A DNA stretch of 64,000 nt from Saccharopolyspora hirsuta (GCF_008630535.1 NZ_VWPH01000008.1:124001-188000); one strand, 5' to 3'; shown: positions 38,215-47,886, counted from the stretch's first letter. The notes: generated by a model from the letters alone, not told the origin. Program-made: numbers and translations.

Positions 38215-39489
38215 ATGACCAACAGTAGGCACATGGAGCCAGCGACCTTTGAATCCGCAACCTTGGAGCAAATGCGGAATTGGGTCGACGGTGGCTCTGC
38301 TGACGGCGCTTACAATCAGGCTGACGGTTGGAAGACCGAAGATCAGTACCTTCGGGACTTGAGAACCCGTCTCGAGGACCGGCTCAAGGAAGTCGGCGCA
38401 GTGATGCGCTCTGAGTCCGGCGAGGCGATGCAGAACCAGGCTGTGCCGGTTGTGCTCTGGACCGAGGTCGCTGCCGATAGTGCGTTGGCGCAATCGCGGC
38501 TAATGACCCAGCAGGGCGACGCCTTCAACAAGGTGCAGTCTTCGATTCCTGGTAAGGACGAAGAGCAGGAAGTCCCGGACAACAACTGGTTCGAGGACAC
38601 CTGGGACAGCATGGTGAACGGTCAGACCGACGCCGAGGCTGCCAAGCAGCACAACGAGAAGCTGCGTCAGGAGGCTGTGCAAGCCTTCGAAACGTACGCG
38701 AACACCTCGCAGAGCAATGTGGCGTCGAGTGCGGTGTTCACTCCGCCACCAGAAAACGGGATGAAGGTTGCGGTCTCCGGCTCGCAGCACCCCACCGTCG
38801 GCGGCGTCCCGACGGTCTCCAACACTCCGTCCGGCACCAGCAGCCAGTGGGCCGGTGGTGGCGGTACCGGTGGCGTCGGCGGTGGTGGGTCTTCGACCGT
38901 TCCGTCTGGGTACAGCGGTGGCTCCGGTGGTTTCGGGTCGGGCGGCACCGGTGGTGGCGGTGGCGGTTACGGGACCACTCCGGTGTGGCAGCGGCCTGGT
39001 CAGGGTGGGCCCGGGCAGAGCGGGCCGGGCGGTGGGCGGGTGCCCACCGGTCCGGGGGCCGGTCAGCCCGGCGTGCCCGGGATGGCTCTCGGGCCCGGTG
39101 GTGGTTCCGGCACGGGCGCGGGCGCTGGTGGTCGGGTTCCCGGCGCTGGTGGTGCCGGTGGCCGCGGGTTCGGGGCCGGTGGTGCTGGTGGCGCCGGTGG
39201 TCGTGGGGCCGGTTCCGGCCTGGGCGCTGGTGGTCGTGCTGGGGCCGGTGGGCTCGGCGGTGCCGGTGGCACCGGGACGGGCTCCGGGGCTGGTGGTGCC
39301 GGTGGCGCTGGTGGTCGTGGTGGCATGGCCGGTGCTGGTGCTGCGGCCGGGCGTCCGCAGGGCAAGCAGGGCGAGGAGGACCAGGAGCACGAGACCCCCG
39401 AGTTCCTCAAGGGCGACCACGGGTTCTTCGACGACGACATGCCGAAGGTCGCTCCTCCGGTGTTCGGCGACTGGGACCAGCAGAAGTAG
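38215..39489 (+). CDS. PPE-like protein with long Gly-rich region
   Basis: The protein has 424 residues. The N-terminal 175 are helical and PPE-like (LRTRLEDRLKEVGAVMRSES, a WFEDTWDSM block). Residues about 210-380 are Gly-rich with Ala, Thr, Arg and Pro, in GGAGG-type runs. The end has FLKGDHGFFDDDMPKVAPP, a tail typical of Pseudonocardiaceae PPE-like proteins. This is expected to be exported by an ESX system with the PE-like protein and folded by the EspG encoded next. ATG at 38215 follows GAGGGGGACGAGGG. GC content rises steeply in the Gly-rich part. Confidence 0.85.
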   Translation: MTNSRHMEPATFESATLEQMRNWVDGGSADGAYNQADGWKTEDQYLRDLRTRLEDRLKEVGAVMRSESGEAMQNQAVPVVLWTEVAADSALAQSRLMTQQGDAFNKVQSSIPGKDEEQEVPDNNWFEDTWDSMVNGQTDAEAAKQHNEKLRQEAVQAFETYANTSQSNVASSAVFTPPPENGMKVAVSGSQHPTVGGVPTVSNTPSGTSSQWAGGGGTGGVGGGGSSTVPSGYSGGSGGFGSGGTGGGGGGYGTTPVWQRPGQGGPGQSGPGGGRVPTGPGAGQPGVPGMALGPGGGSGTGAGAGGRVPGAGGAGGRGFGAGGAGGAGGRGAGSGLGAGGRAGAGGLGGAGGTGTGSGAGGAGGAGGRGGMAGAGAAAGRPQGKQGEEDQEHETPEFLKGDHGFFDDDMPKVAPPVFGDWDQQK

Positions 39490-39563
39490 TCCGCAACCAA
39501 GCAGATGATCACGTGGGCGGCATCGGCTCGGTGCCGCCCACGCAGCGGTCTGGGGAGTATTCC

Positions 39564-40337
39564 GTGAAGTTCGAGCTGTCGCGGCAGGCCTTCTACGAGG
39601 CGTGGAAGCACTTCAACCTGGGGACCAAGCCAATAGTGCTCAACGTCCTGCCGGAGGGGATCCTGGAGTCCGAGCGGCGCGCCGTCGAGCGCCGGGCCTG
39701 GGACGAGCTGCACCGCCTCGGTTTCGGCAACGAGATGCGCGAGGAGGACATCTGCGGCGTCTTCCTGCCGCTGCAGCGCTACGAGCGGTCCTTCGACGTC
39801 ACCTTCGGCGAGCGCACCCCAGACGGGGAGCGGAAGACGACCGGGATGGTCGCCAACGTCCGCAGCAACGCCACGCTCGCCGTGCTGACCGAGGAATCCG
39901 TGCGGCTGCAGGCGCTTCCCGCGGACTCGATGGTCCGCGCGCTGCTGAGCGTGCTGCCGGACGACCTGAAGGCCGGTCCGGGGCGCGGTGTTTCGCTGCG
40001 CAGCGCGGCGATGTCTGCGGCGGCCAAGGAGGCCGGGAGCTCCGACCGCGCGATGGCCGACGGTCTCGCGCGCCAGGGGGTCAAGCGCGACGACGCCCGC
40101 CTGCTGGTGGAGATGGCCGGTGGTGAGCGCCTCGCGTGGGCCCAGTTCGGCGCGGCGGTGATGGACGGCCAGGGCAAGCGCCACCGGGCGCCGATGGTGA
40201 CGAACTTCTTCGCCACCGCCAAGGGCTGGTACATGATCGAGACCAACACCCGCGGCGCGGAGCCGTGGACCACGGTCGCCCCGATCGACAAGCCGCGGAT
40301 GTCCTCCCGGGTTTCGGACCTCATGAAGACCTTCTGA
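39564..40337 (+). CDS. espG: ESX secretion-associated chaperone EspG
   Basis: The 257-residue protein has the EspG alpha/beta quasi-symmetric fold: FELSRQAFYEAWKHFNLGTK at the N-terminus (family pattern: Leu-Pro segment after the first helix), YERSFDVTFGE in the first sheet and AKGWYMIETNTRG in the second. EspG binds PPE tips in the cytosol and keeps PE-PPE pairs soluble until export. The GTG at 39564 has GGGGAG upstream. Its place after PE-like and PPE-like genes supports the role. No EccB-E or MycP genes are in the window, so the secretion machine lies elsewhere. Confidence 0.9.
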   Translation: MKFELSRQAFYEAWKHFNLGTKPIVLNVLPEGILESERRAVERRAWDELHRLGFGNEMREEDICGVFLPLQRYERSFDVTFGERTPDGERKTTGMVANVRSNATLAVLTEESVRLQALPADSMVRALLSVLPDDLKAGPGRGVSLRSAAMSAAAKEAGSSDRAMADGLARQGVKRDDARLLVEMAGGERLAWAQFGAAVMDGQGKRHRAPMVTNFFATAKGWYMIETNTRGAEPWTTVAPIDKPRMSSRVSDLMKTF

Positions 40338-40443
40338 ACCCGGCGGACGGGGGCGATCTCGCGCGAAATCGCCGGAATCCCCACTCCCGGCAGTCCGGCG
40401 CTCCGCCACGGCCGGTGTGGGGTTGATCACCTAGAGTCGGCGC

Positions 40444-41448
40444 ATGGTTTCGACGCAGGTGGACGGGCGGTGGGCCGCCTTCCGGCGGTCGCCGTTCTTC
40501 CCCGCGACCGTGCTCGTGCTCATCATCGGCGCCGCTGCCGCGCTGTTCGCCGGGTCCTACACCTTCGCCATGGCCAATCCGACGCCGCACAGCGTTCCGC
40601 TGGCCGTCGTCGGGGTCCGCGACGATCCCGCGCTGCTCGCCGAGATGGAGCGGGCCACGGGGACCGAGTTCGACCTCCGCCGGTACCCGGCTTACGGCGA
40701 AGCCGTGCACGCGGTGGAGGAGCAGCGCGTGTTCGGCGTGCTCGACCTGCGCGGCAGCGCGGTCCGGCTCGACCTCGCCAGCGCCGCCGGGGCTTCCGTG
40801 GCGCAGCTGCTGGAGCAGGTCGCGACGCAGGCCGCCGCGAGCCACGGGGTGGCGATCGAGGTGCGGGACCTCAAGCCGCTGCAGCGGGGCGATCCGCGCG
40901 GGCTCGCGCTGTTCTACGTGTCGCTGGCCGCGATCGTCATCGGGTTCGTCGGCGCGATCCAGCTCAGCGTGCACGCCAAGGCGCTCAACCCCGCCGAGCG
41001 GATCGGGTTCACCGCCGCCTTCGCGCTGCTCGGCGGGTTCGCCATCATCGCGGTGGTCGACTGGCTGCTGGGGGCCGTGCGGTTCCCGTTCGTCGAGTCC
41101 TGGCTGATCCTGGCGCTGACGATGTTCACCTCCGGCATGGTGTTCACCATGTTCAACACGCTGCTGGGGCGGTGGGCGATGGTGCCGACCTGGGGGCTGA
41201 TGGTGCTGCTGGGCAACCCCTCGTCCGGCGGCGCGGTGTCCTGGCCGCTGCTGCCGTCCCCGCTGGGCCTGATCGGCGCCTGGTTGCCGCCCGGGGCCTC
41301 GGTGAACGCCCTGCACACCGCCGTCTACTTCGGCGGCTCCCAGCACGTGTTCCCGTTCCTGGTGCTGGCCGGGTGGGCGCTGCTGTCGTGCGGGGTGTTC
41401 TGGGCCTGGCGGCACCGGCACCCCGGCGGACGTCCGGCCGACGCCTGA
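40444..41448 (+). CDS. ABC-2-like/DUF3533 integral membrane protein
   Basis: The protein has 334 residues. One N-terminal membrane segment (about 19-42) is followed by an external domain of 110 residues and five to six C-terminal segments (from about 155). This is the YhgE/Pip or DUF3533 arrangement related to ABC-2 permeases. No ATPase gene is adjacent. The ATG at 40444 follows CACCTAGAGTCGGCGC, in which CTAGAGT resembles a -10 box, so the message may be nearly leaderless. It ends in a strong terminator. Confidence 0.8.
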   Translation: MVSTQVDGRWAAFRRSPFFPATVLVLIIGAAAALFAGSYTFAMANPTPHSVPLAVVGVRDDPALLAEMERATGTEFDLRRYPAYGEAVHAVEEQRVFGVLDLRGSAVRLDLASAAGASVAQLLEQVATQAAASHGVAIEVRDLKPLQRGDPRGLALFYVSLAAIVIGFVGAIQLSVHAKALNPAERIGFTAAFALLGGFAIIAVVDWLLGAVRFPFVESWLILALTMFTSGMVFTMFNTLLGRWAMVPTWGLMVLLGNPSSGGAVSWPLLPSPLGLIGAWLPPGASVNALHTAVYFGGSQHVFPFLVLAGWALLSCGVFWAWRHRHPGGRPADA

Positions 41449-41461
41449 ATCAATACGGAAC

Positions 41462-41481
41462 TTCCGCGTAGCGGAATTTTT
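41462..41481 (+). terminator. Intrinsic terminator with U-tract
   Basis: TTCCGC-GTA-GCGGAA (41462-41476) is followed by five T residues. It is a textbook hairpin and unlike the U-less hairpins elsewhere in the window. Confidence 0.75.
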
Positions 41482-41802
41482 CGCGGTCTTCGCGAGTTCT
41501 TGATCACTTCGCCGGTGAGGGGCATTTCACCCCGGTTTGACCTGCGAGGACGCCACCGGCATGGCTCAACTGCCCGGAAATCGGACACATTTGATGAATT
41601 TCGCCGAGATTAGTGCACTTCAGCGCCTTTGTTGGTAGTACTTGCAGCGGTGCCGCGCTCGTGCACGCCTCGTACGAGCGGGCCTGGTGGCGGGCCCGGC
41701 CGAATCAGGCTCACAAAAACCGGACCCCCGTGGAACCCGGTCGAGCCGACTCGGTACCGTCGCCGCACCGATCAAGAGAAACCCCACATCACGGAGGACA
41801 TG
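41482..41802 (+). promoter_or_regulatory. Promoter and long leader region of mihF
   Basis: These 321 bp contain no credible gene. An A/T-richer segment near 41590-41640 (TTTGATGAATTTCGCC, TTGGTAGTACTTGC) is the best promoter candidate, leaving a leader of more than 150 bases before the mihF ribosome site ACGGAGGAC. Exact boxes cannot be assigned. Confidence 0.45.
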
Positions 41803-42120
41803 GTGGCCCTTCCCCAGCTGACCGAGGAGCAGCGGGCAGCAGCTCTGGAAAAGGCGGCTGCCGCCCGTCGCGCCCGAGCGGAGCTCAAGGAGCGCCTCAA
41901 GCGAGGTGGAACCACGCTGGCGGAGGTCCTGGAGACCGCCGACAACGACGAGGTCCTGGGCAAGATGAAGGTCTCCGCCCTGCTCGAGGCCCTTCCCGGC
42001 GTTGGCAAGGTCCGCGCCCAGCAGATCATGGAGCGGCTGGAGATCGCCAACAGCCGTCGGCTGCGCGGGCTGGGCGAGCGGCAGCGCAAGGCGCTGCTCT
42101 CCGAGTTCAGCGGCGAGTGA
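41803..42120 (+). CDS. mihF: Integration host factor, actinobacterial type (mIHF)
   Basis: The 105-residue basic protein has the characteristic start [20 protein letters not shown], a helix rich in Arg/Lys and the helix-two-turn-helix [19 protein letters not shown]. It is an essential nucleoid-associated, DNA-bending protein, unrelated in fold to E. coli IHF. GTG at 41803 is preferred to ATG at 41800 for its five-base distance from GGAGG. gmk overlaps its stop by four bases. In mycobacteria it follows pyrF and a PE/PPE pair. Confidence 0.94.
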   Translation: MALPQLTEEQRAAALEKAAAARRARAELKERLKRGGTTLAEVLETADNDEVLGKMKVSALLEALPGVGKVRAQQIMERLEIANSRRLRGLGERQRKALLSEFSGE

Positions 42121-42719
42121 TCGACGCACAAACCGGCGCTGAGCCGAGGACCGTCCGCCAGGGCGAGCCTCGGCTCACCGTCGTTTCCGGGCCCTCCGGC
42201 GTCGGCAAGTCCAGCGTGCTCAGCGAGGTGCGCAGGCAGGCCCCGGAGATCTACTTCAGCGTGTCCGCCACCACCCGCGCGCCGCGCGCCGGGGAGGTCG
42301 ACGGGGTGCACTACCACTTCGTCGACACCGCGGAGTTCGAGCGGATGATCGCCGCCGGCGAGATGCTCGAGCACGCCCGCTACGCGGGCAACCTCTACGG
42401 CACCCCGCGCAAGCCCGTCGAGGACGCCCTCGCCGCCGGGCGGCCCGCGGTGCTGGAGATCGAGCTGCAGGGCGCCCGCCAGGTCCGCCGGGCCATGCCG
42501 GAGGCGCAGCTGGTCATGCTGCTGCCGCCGTCCTGGGAGGTGCTGGTGGACCGGCTCACCGGTCGCGGCACCGAACCGGCCGAGGTCGTCGAGCGGCGGT
42601 TGGCGACCGCGCGCGAGGAGCTGGCCGCCGAATCGGAGTTCGACGCCAGCGTGGTCAACGCCGACGTGCAGGCCGCGACCAGCGAATTGCTACGATTGAT
42701 ACTCGGTCGCGAGCTGTGA
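42117..42719 (+). CDS. gmk: Guanylate kinase
   Basis: The protein has 200 residues with the P-loop [10 protein letters not shown], the GMP-binding [19 protein letters not shown] and the LID arginines in RLATAREEL. It phosphorylates GMP to GDP. GTG at 42117 overlaps the mihF stop (GTGA). rpoZ follows after 132 bp. The order mihF-gmk-rpoZ-coaBC-metK is standard for actinobacteria. Confidence 0.97.
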   Translation: MIDAQTGAEPRTVRQGEPRLTVVSGPSGVGKSSVLSEVRRQAPEIYFSVSATTRAPRAGEVDGVHYHFVDTAEFERMIAAGEMLEHARYAGNLYGTPRKPVEDALAAGRPAVLEIELQGARQVRRAMPEAQLVMLLPPSWEVLVDRLTGRGTEPAEVVERRLATAREELAAESEFDASVVNADVQAATSELLRLILGREL

Positions 42720-42851
42720 CGAGCCTTTGAGTAAGGGCACCGCGAGCAGCGCCGGAGTTCGGCAGATCGAAGTCCGGCACGCCGCGGGTCGCACCGCCGC
42801 CCCCAGGCAACGGCACCACGCCGCCGTCCACGAGGAGCAGGAGCCACTCAC

Positions 42852-43145
42852 GTGAGCACCCCCAGCGCGCTGGCTGCGCTCAACAGCAGCCCGTCCACCA
42901 ACACCGCCGAAGGCATCACCTACCCGCCGATCGACGACCTGCTGGAGCAGGTCAGCTCGAAGTACGCGCTGGTGATCTACTCCGCGAAGCGCGCCCGCCA
43001 GATCAACGACTACTACGCCCAGCTCGGCGAGGGCCTGCTGGAGTACGTCGGCCCGCTGGTCGAGCCGGGCCCGCGCGAGAAGCCGCTGTCGATCGCGCTC
43101 CGCGAGATCCACGCCGGCGTTCTCGAGCACACCGAAGGCGAGTGA
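42852..43145 (+). CDS. rpoZ: DNA-directed RNA polymerase omega subunit
   Basis: The 97-residue protein has the actinobacterial start [20 protein letters not shown] and the core [20 protein letters not shown] and [13 protein letters not shown]. It helps assemble beta' into the polymerase. GTG at 42852 follows GAGGAGCAGGAG. It overlaps coaBC by four bases. Confidence 0.97.
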   Translation: MSTPSALAALNSSPSTNTAEGITYPPIDDLLEQVSSKYALVIYSAKRARQINDYYAQLGEGLLEYVGPLVEPGPREKPLSIALREIHAGVLEHTEGE

Positions 43146-44392
43146 CGACCGAGCACGCCGAGGACCGCCCGCGGGTGGTCCTCGGGGTCAGCGGTGGCAT
43201 CGCCGCCTACAAGGCGTGCGAGGTGCTGCGGCGGCTGACCGAGTCCGGGCACCAGGTCCGGGTCGTCCCGACCGAGGCGGCGCTGAACTTCGTCGGCGCG
43301 GCGACCTTCGAGGCGCTGTCCGGGCAGCCGGTGCGCACCGGCGTGTTCACCGACGTCCACGAGGTCCAGCACGTCCGGCTCGGGCAGGAGGCGGACCTGG
43401 TCGTGGTCGCGCCCGCCACCGCCGACCTGCTGGCCCGCGCCGCGCACGGGCAGGCCGACGACCTGCTCACCTCGACGCTGCTGACCGCCCGGTGCCCGGT
43501 GCTGATGGTCCCGGCGATGCACACCGAGATGTGGGAGCACCCGGCGACCCGGCACAACGTCGCGCTGCTGCGCAGCCGCGGCGTGGTGGTCGCCGAGCCG
43601 GACAGCGGCCGGTTGACCGGCGCGGACACCGGCAAGGGCCGGTTGCCCGACCCGGCCGAGATCGTCGACCTGGCCCGCCTGCTGCTGGCCGAGCCGAAGG
43701 CGCTGCCGCGCGACCTCGAGGGCCGCCGCGTGGTGATCTCCGCCGGTGGCACCCGCGAACCGCTGGACCCGGTGCGCTACCTGGGCAACCGCTCCTCCGG
43801 GCGGCAGGGCTACGCGCTGGCCCGGGTGGCCGCGCACCGCGGTGCGGAGGTGACGCTGGTCGCCGCGCACACCGCGGACCTGGCGGCCCCGGCCGGGGTC
43901 CGGGTGATCAAGGTGGGCACCGCCGAGGAGCTGCGGTCGGTGATGCTGGCCGAGGCCGACGGCGCGGACGCCGTGGTGATGGCCGCCGCGGTGGCCGACT
44001 TCCGGCCCGTCTCGCACGTCGAGCACAAGATCAAGAAGTCCGACCGGGACCCGGACCCGCTGGCCCTGACCCGCAACCCGGACATCCTCGCCGAACTGGT
44101 CGAAGCGCGCGGCGCGGGCAAGCTGGCCGCGTCGCTGATCGTGGGGTTCGCCGCCGAGACCGGCGACGCCACCACCTCGGTGCTCGACCACGGCCGCGCC
44201 AAGCTGGCCCGCAAGGGCTGCGACCTGCTGGTGGTCAACGCCGTCGGGGACGGGCGGGCCTTCGAGGTCGAGGACAACGCCGGGTGGCTGCTGGGCGGCG
44301 ACGGCACCGAGGAACCGATCCCGTTCGGCGCGAAGTCCCGGTTGGCATCCACACTGTGGGATGCTGTGAACCGGCAGTGGCACCGCCAGTAG
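43142..44392 (+). CDS. coaBC: Bifunctional phosphopantothenoylcysteine decarboxylase/synthetase
   Basis: The protein has 416 residues. The N-terminal flavoprotein domain (CoaC) has [20 protein letters not shown], the catalytic His in [11 protein letters not shown] and the PASANT-like [14 protein letters not shown]. The C-terminal CoaB domain has [21 protein letters not shown] and the KIKKS Lys loop. It carries out two steps of coenzyme A synthesis. It overlaps rpoZ (GTGA). Confidence 0.97.
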   Translation: MTTEHAEDRPRVVLGVSGGIAAYKACEVLRRLTESGHQVRVVPTEAALNFVGAATFEALSGQPVRTGVFTDVHEVQHVRLGQEADLVVVAPATADLLARAAHGQADDLLTSTLLTARCPVLMVPAMHTEMWEHPATRHNVALLRSRGVVVAEPDSGRLTGADTGKGRLPDPAEIVDLARLLLAEPKALPRDLEGRRVVISAGGTREPLDPVRYLGNRSSGRQGYALARVAAHRGAEVTLVAAHTADLAAPAGVRVIKVGTAEELRSVMLAEADGADAVVMAAAVADFRPVSHVEHKIKKSDRDPDPLALTRNPDILAELVEARGAGKLAASLIVGFAAETGDATTSVLDHGRAKLARKGCDLLVVNAVGDGRAFEVEDNAGWLLGGDGTEEPIPFGAKSRLASTLWDAVNRQWHRQ

Positions 44393-44449
44393 GGTGACCG
44401 CGCACGTCAACCACCGCGCGGTGGACTTTCAAGCAATTCAGGGAGAGTC

Positions 44450-45667
44450 GTGAGTCAGCAGTCTGGCCTGCGCACCGGTCGCAGGTTGTTCACCAGTGAG
44501 TCCGTGACCGAAGGCCACCCGGACAAGATCTGCGACGCGATCAGCGACTCGATCCTGGACGCGTTGCTGGGCCAGGACCCCCGCTCCCGCGTGGCGGTGG
44601 AGACCCTGGTGACCACCGGCCAGGTGCACGTCGCCGGTGAGGTGACCACCGACGCCTACGCCGACATCCCGACCATCGTGCGGGAGAAGATCCTGGAGAT
44701 CGGCTACGACTCCTCGGCCAAGGGCTTCGACGGCAACTCCTGCGGCGTGAACGTGGCCATCGGGTCGCAGTCCCCGGACATCGCGCAGGGCGTGGACACC
44801 GCGCACGAGTCGCGGGTCGAGGGCGTGATCGACGAGATCGCCAAGCAGGGCGCCGGTGACCAGGGCCTGATGTTCGGCTACGCCTGCGACGACACCCCGG
44901 AGTTCATGCCGCTGCCGATCGCGCTGGCGCACCGCCTGTCGCGGCGGCTGACCAAGGTCCGCAAGGACGGCGTGCTGCCCTACCTGCGGCCGGACGGCAA
45001 GACCCAGGTGACCATCGAGTACGCCGGTGACCAGGCCGTCCGCCTGGACACCGTGGTGCTGTCCACGCAGCACGCGGCGGACATCGACCTGGACTCGATG
45101 CTCGCGGTGGACATCAAGGACCGGGTGGTCGGCCCGGAGATCGAGCAGCTCGACCTCGACACCTCCGACACCCGGCTGCTGGTCAACCCGACCGGCCGGT
45201 TCGTGGTCGGCGGTCCGATGGGCGACGCGGGCCTGACCGGCCGCAAGATCATCGTCGACACCTACGGCGGCATGGCCCGCCACGGCGGTGGCGCGTTCTC
45301 CGGCAAGGACCCGTCGAAGGTGGACCGCTCGGCGGCGTACGCGACCCGCTGGGTGGCGAAGAACGCGGTCGCCGCGGGCCTGGCCAGCCGGATCGAGGTG
45401 CAGGTCGCCTACGCGATCGGCAAGGCGGCCCCGGTGGGTCTGTTCGTGGAGACCTTCGGCACCGAGAACGTCGACCCGGCCCGCATCCAGTCGGCGATCA
45501 ACGAGGTCTTCGACCTCCGCCCGGCGGCGATCATCCGCGACCTGGACCTGCTGCGCCCGATCTACGCGCAGACCGCCGCGTACGGCCACTTCGGCCGCCC
45601 GGACCTGGACCTGCCGTGGGAGCGCACGGACCGCGCGGACGCGCTGAAGGCCGCCGCCAACGCCTGA
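44450..45667 (+). CDS. metK: S-adenosylmethionine synthetase
   Basis: At 405 residues it is the usual length. Motifs: [30 protein letters not shown], and the P-loop-like [19 protein letters not shown]. It forms SAM from methionine and ATP. GTG at 44450 has AGGGAGAG upstream. A perfect 18-bp hairpin follows the stop. Confidence 0.98.
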   Translation: MSQQSGLRTGRRLFTSESVTEGHPDKICDAISDSILDALLGQDPRSRVAVETLVTTGQVHVAGEVTTDAYADIPTIVREKILEIGYDSSAKGFDGNSCGVNVAIGSQSPDIAQGVDTAHESRVEGVIDEIAKQGAGDQGLMFGYACDDTPEFMPLPIALAHRLSRRLTKVRKDGVLPYLRPDGKTQVTIEYAGDQAVRLDTVVLSTQHAADIDLDSMLAVDIKDRVVGPEIEQLDLDTSDTRLLVNPTGRFVVGGPMGDAGLTGRKIIVDTYGGMARHGGGAFSGKDPSKVDRSAAYATRWVAKNAVAAGLASRIEVQVAYAIGKAAPVGLFVETFGTENVDPARIQSAINEVFDLRPAAIIRDLDLLRPIYAQTAAYGHFGRPDLDLPWERTDRADALKAAANA

Positions 45668-45670
45668 CGG

Positions 45671-45718
45671 TGTCGTGAGCGGCGATGGTCGTCCTTACCG
45701 CCATCGCCGCTCACGACA
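45671..45718 (+). terminator. Perfect 18-bp hairpin after metK
   Basis: TGTCGTGAGCGGCGATGG (45671-45688) pairs without mismatch with CCATCGCCGCTCACGACA (45701-45718), with a 12-base loop. No U-tract. It belongs to the CGTGAG hairpin family. Confidence 0.8.
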
Positions 45719-45734
45719 GCTTTACGCTGGGTGA

Positions 45735-46436
45735 GTGGGGGACCGATTCGTTCCTTATGGCCCGTCGCACCTGGTGCTCATGGCGCTCATCGTCGTCGGG
45801 TCCGCGGTGCTGGTCGTCCTCGGCCGGCGGCACCGCGATGCGCGGATGCTCTCGCGGGCGTTCGCCGCGGTGGTCCTGGCGTTCAACGTCCCATTGCTGA
45901 TCTACCAGCAGATGCCCTGGCAGTTCGACATCGACGACTCGCTGCCGCTGCACCTGTGCGACCTCGCGTGGATGGTCGGCGCTTACGCCCTGTGGACCCG
46001 GCAGCCGCTGGCCTGCGCGCTGCTCTACTACTGGGGGCTCACGCTGACGCCGCAGGCGATGATCACCCCGGCGCTGGACGCCCCGGACTTCCCGTCGCTG
46101 GCGTTCGTCGAGTTCTGGGGGCAGCACCTGCTGGTGCTCTGGGCCGCGGCGTTCCTGACCTGGGGTGTCGGGGTGCGGCCGAACTGGCGCGGGTACTGGT
46201 TCTCGGTGGTCGTGACCGCCGCGTGGGCTTTGGCGGTGCTGGCGTTCAACTCCTGGGCGGGCAGCAACTACGGCTTCGTCAGCCGGAAGCCCGACAACCC
46301 GTCGCTGCTCGACCTGATGGGCGGCTGGCCCTGGTACCTGGGTGTGGCCGCGATCGTCGGGATGGTCGCGTGGGCGCTGCTGACCTGGCCGTGGACCCGG
46401 ACGCGCGCCCGCGCGCTCAGCCCGAGGCCGCGGTGA
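45735..46436 (+). CDS. YwaF/TIGR02206-type integral membrane protein
   Basis: The protein has 233 residues and seven hydrophobic segments. It has the family's conserved PLHLCDLAWMVGAYAL and YYWGLTLTPQAMITP blocks and a late NYGFVSRKPDNPSLLDLMG. The function of the family is unknown. GTG at 45735 follows GGTGAGTGG weakly. The last 20 bp overlap the convergent trmL gene. Confidence 0.85.
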   Translation: MGDRFVPYGPSHLVLMALIVVGSAVLVVLGRRHRDARMLSRAFAAVVLAFNVPLLIYQQMPWQFDIDDSLPLHLCDLAWMVGAYALWTRQPLACALLYYWGLTLTPQAMITPALDAPDFPSLAFVEFWGQHLLVLWAAAFLTWGVGVRPNWRGYWFSVVVTAAWALAVLAFNSWAGSNYGFVSRKPDNPSLLDLMGGWPWYLGVAAIVGMVAWALLTWPWTRTRARALSPRPR

Positions 46437-46893
46437 AGCCCTGCTGGCGCCACGCCTCGTAGACCGCGACTGCTGCCGAGTTGGCGAGGTTCATCGAGCG
46501 GATGCCGGGCAGCATCGGGATGCGGACCTGGAGCGTCACGTCGGCGAGGACCTCCTCGGGCAGGCCGGTGGATTCCGGACCGAACAGCAGCACGTCGCCG
46601 GGCTGGTAGTCGACCGTCTCGTAGGAGCGCTCGGCCTTCGAGCTGAAGGCGATGACCCGCTGCGGTCGCAGCTCCCGCCACGCCGACTCCAGGTCCGGGT
46701 GCACGTGCAGCGCGGCCCGGTCGTGGTAGTCGAGCCCGGCCCGGCGCAGCTTCGCGTCCTCCACGGAGAACCCGAGGGGCTCGATCAGGTGCAGGGCGCA
46801 GCCGGAACCGGCCGCCATGCGGATCGCGTTGCCCGCGTTGCCGGGGATCTCCGGGTGGTAGAACACGACGTGAAACACCCAAAATCGTTTCAC
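46417..46893 (-). CDS. trmL: tRNA (cytidine/uridine(34)-2'-O)-methyltransferase, SPOUT family
   Basis: The 158-residue protein has the SPOUT trefoil-knot motifs: FYHPEIPGNAGNAIRMA, LFGPESTGLPEEVL and IPMLPGIRSMNLANSAAVAV. TrmL methylates the wobble ribose of tRNA-Leu. The start could be GTG at 46893 or GTG at 46878 (VFHVVFYHPEIPGN), the latter being closer to the usual family N-terminus. Both lie within an inverted repeat GTGAAAC...GTTTCAC (46870-46893). The end overlaps the convergent membrane-protein gene by 20 bp. Confidence 0.9.
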   Translation of the reverse strand: MKRFWVFHVVFYHPEIPGNAGNAIRMAAGSGCALHLIEPLGFSVEDAKLRRAGLDYHDRAALHVHPDLESAWRELRPQRVIAFSSKAERSYETVDYQPGDVLLFGPESTGLPEEVLADVTLQVRIPMLPGIRSMNLANSAAVAVYEAWRQQGFTAASG

Positions 46894-47059
46894 ACCGGCG
46901 TTCCCGGTGGCATCCGGGGGCCGAAAACCGTTGGTGCGGCAAGATCAACCGCTGTTACCCTGGTGCCGCCGGTCGAGAGGCGCTGCAACGGGCGTCGGCC
47001 CGCCACGCTCGGTCGGTGCGGGTGTCGGAAGGGTGCCTCCCGCGACCGGAGGTGTCCTC

Positions 47060-47878
47060 GTGGTGACCGGACTTCCGCTGCCCGCAACCGAAATCGTTGA
47101 TCTGCTGAGCTACCCGGTGAAGGGCTGCGCCGGGGTGTCCGTCCCGAGCACGCCGCTGACCGACGCGGGTTTGGCGCACGACCGGGCTTTCATGGTCATC
47201 GATGAGAACGGGGTGTTCCGGACCCAGCGCCGGTGGCCGCACCTCGCGCAGATCCAACCGGCGATCAGCGACGACCGGATCGAGCTGAGCGCACCCGGCG
47301 CCGGTTCGATCGCGGTGGACGTCGACGTGACCGGACCGCGCCGGGCGGTGGACCTCTTCGGCACCGGGTACCGGGGCATCGACCAGGGAGATCCGGTCGC
47401 GGAATGGCTCTCCGACGTGCTCGGGGCGCGCAGCAGGCTGGTGCGGGTGCCGCCGGAGCACGACCGCGCCACCGACGGCGAGACGCCCGGGACCTCCGGC
47501 TACGCCGACAGCTGCGCGGTGCACGTCGTGTCGCGGTCCTCGCTGGACCTGCTCAACGAGCGGTTGCCGGAACCGCTGCCGATGGACCGCTTCCGCCCCA
47601 ACATCGTGGTCGACGGCTGGGACGCCCACGACGAAGACCGCGCTGGCCGCATCAGGGCCGGTGACGCGGTGCTGGGATTCGCCAAGCTCGCGATCAGGTG
47701 CGCGGTCACCACGGTCGACCAGGCGACCGGGCGCCGCAGCGGCCCGGAACCGCTGCGGACGCTCGCCCGGTACCGCCGGGTTCCCGGCGAGGGGATCGCT
47801 TTCGGCGCGAAGTTCGCGGTGCTGCGCCGCGGAACGCTGTCAGTCGGAGATCCGGTGGTGGTCGAGACCTGGCGCTAG
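47060..47878 (+). CDS. MOSC domain protein (MOCOS C-terminal-like)
   Basis: The protein has 272 residues. An N-terminal beta-barrel MOSC_N domain (LLSYPVKGCAGVSVPSTPL, GLAHDRAFMVIDENG, TQRRWPHLAQI) is followed by a MOSC domain with RFRPNIVVDGWDAHDEDRAG and the conserved Cys in IRCAVTTVDQATG. Members carry sulfur on that cysteine or reduce N-hydroxylated compounds with molybdenum cofactor (mARC-like). GTG at 47060 is seven bases after GGAGG; GTG at 47063 is equally possible. TTTCGCGCGAAA stands nine bases after the stop. Confidence 0.88.
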   Translation: MVTGLPLPATEIVDLLSYPVKGCAGVSVPSTPLTDAGLAHDRAFMVIDENGVFRTQRRWPHLAQIQPAISDDRIELSAPGAGSIAVDVDVTGPRRAVDLFGTGYRGIDQGDPVAEWLSDVLGARSRLVRVPPEHDRATDGETPGTSGYADSCAVHVVSRSSLDLLNERLPEPLPMDRFRPNIVVDGWDAHDEDRAGRIRAGDAVLGFAKLAIRCAVTTVDQATGRRSGPEPLRTLARYRRVPGEGIAFGAKFAVLRRGTLSVGDPVVVETWR

Positions 47879-47886
47879 AGCGCCGG

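Noticed and set aside
28201..40337. A complete ESX/type VII secretion system
   Set aside because: Only substrates, chaperone-like and accessory proteins are seen; EccB, EccC, EccD, EccE and mycosin are missing from the window.
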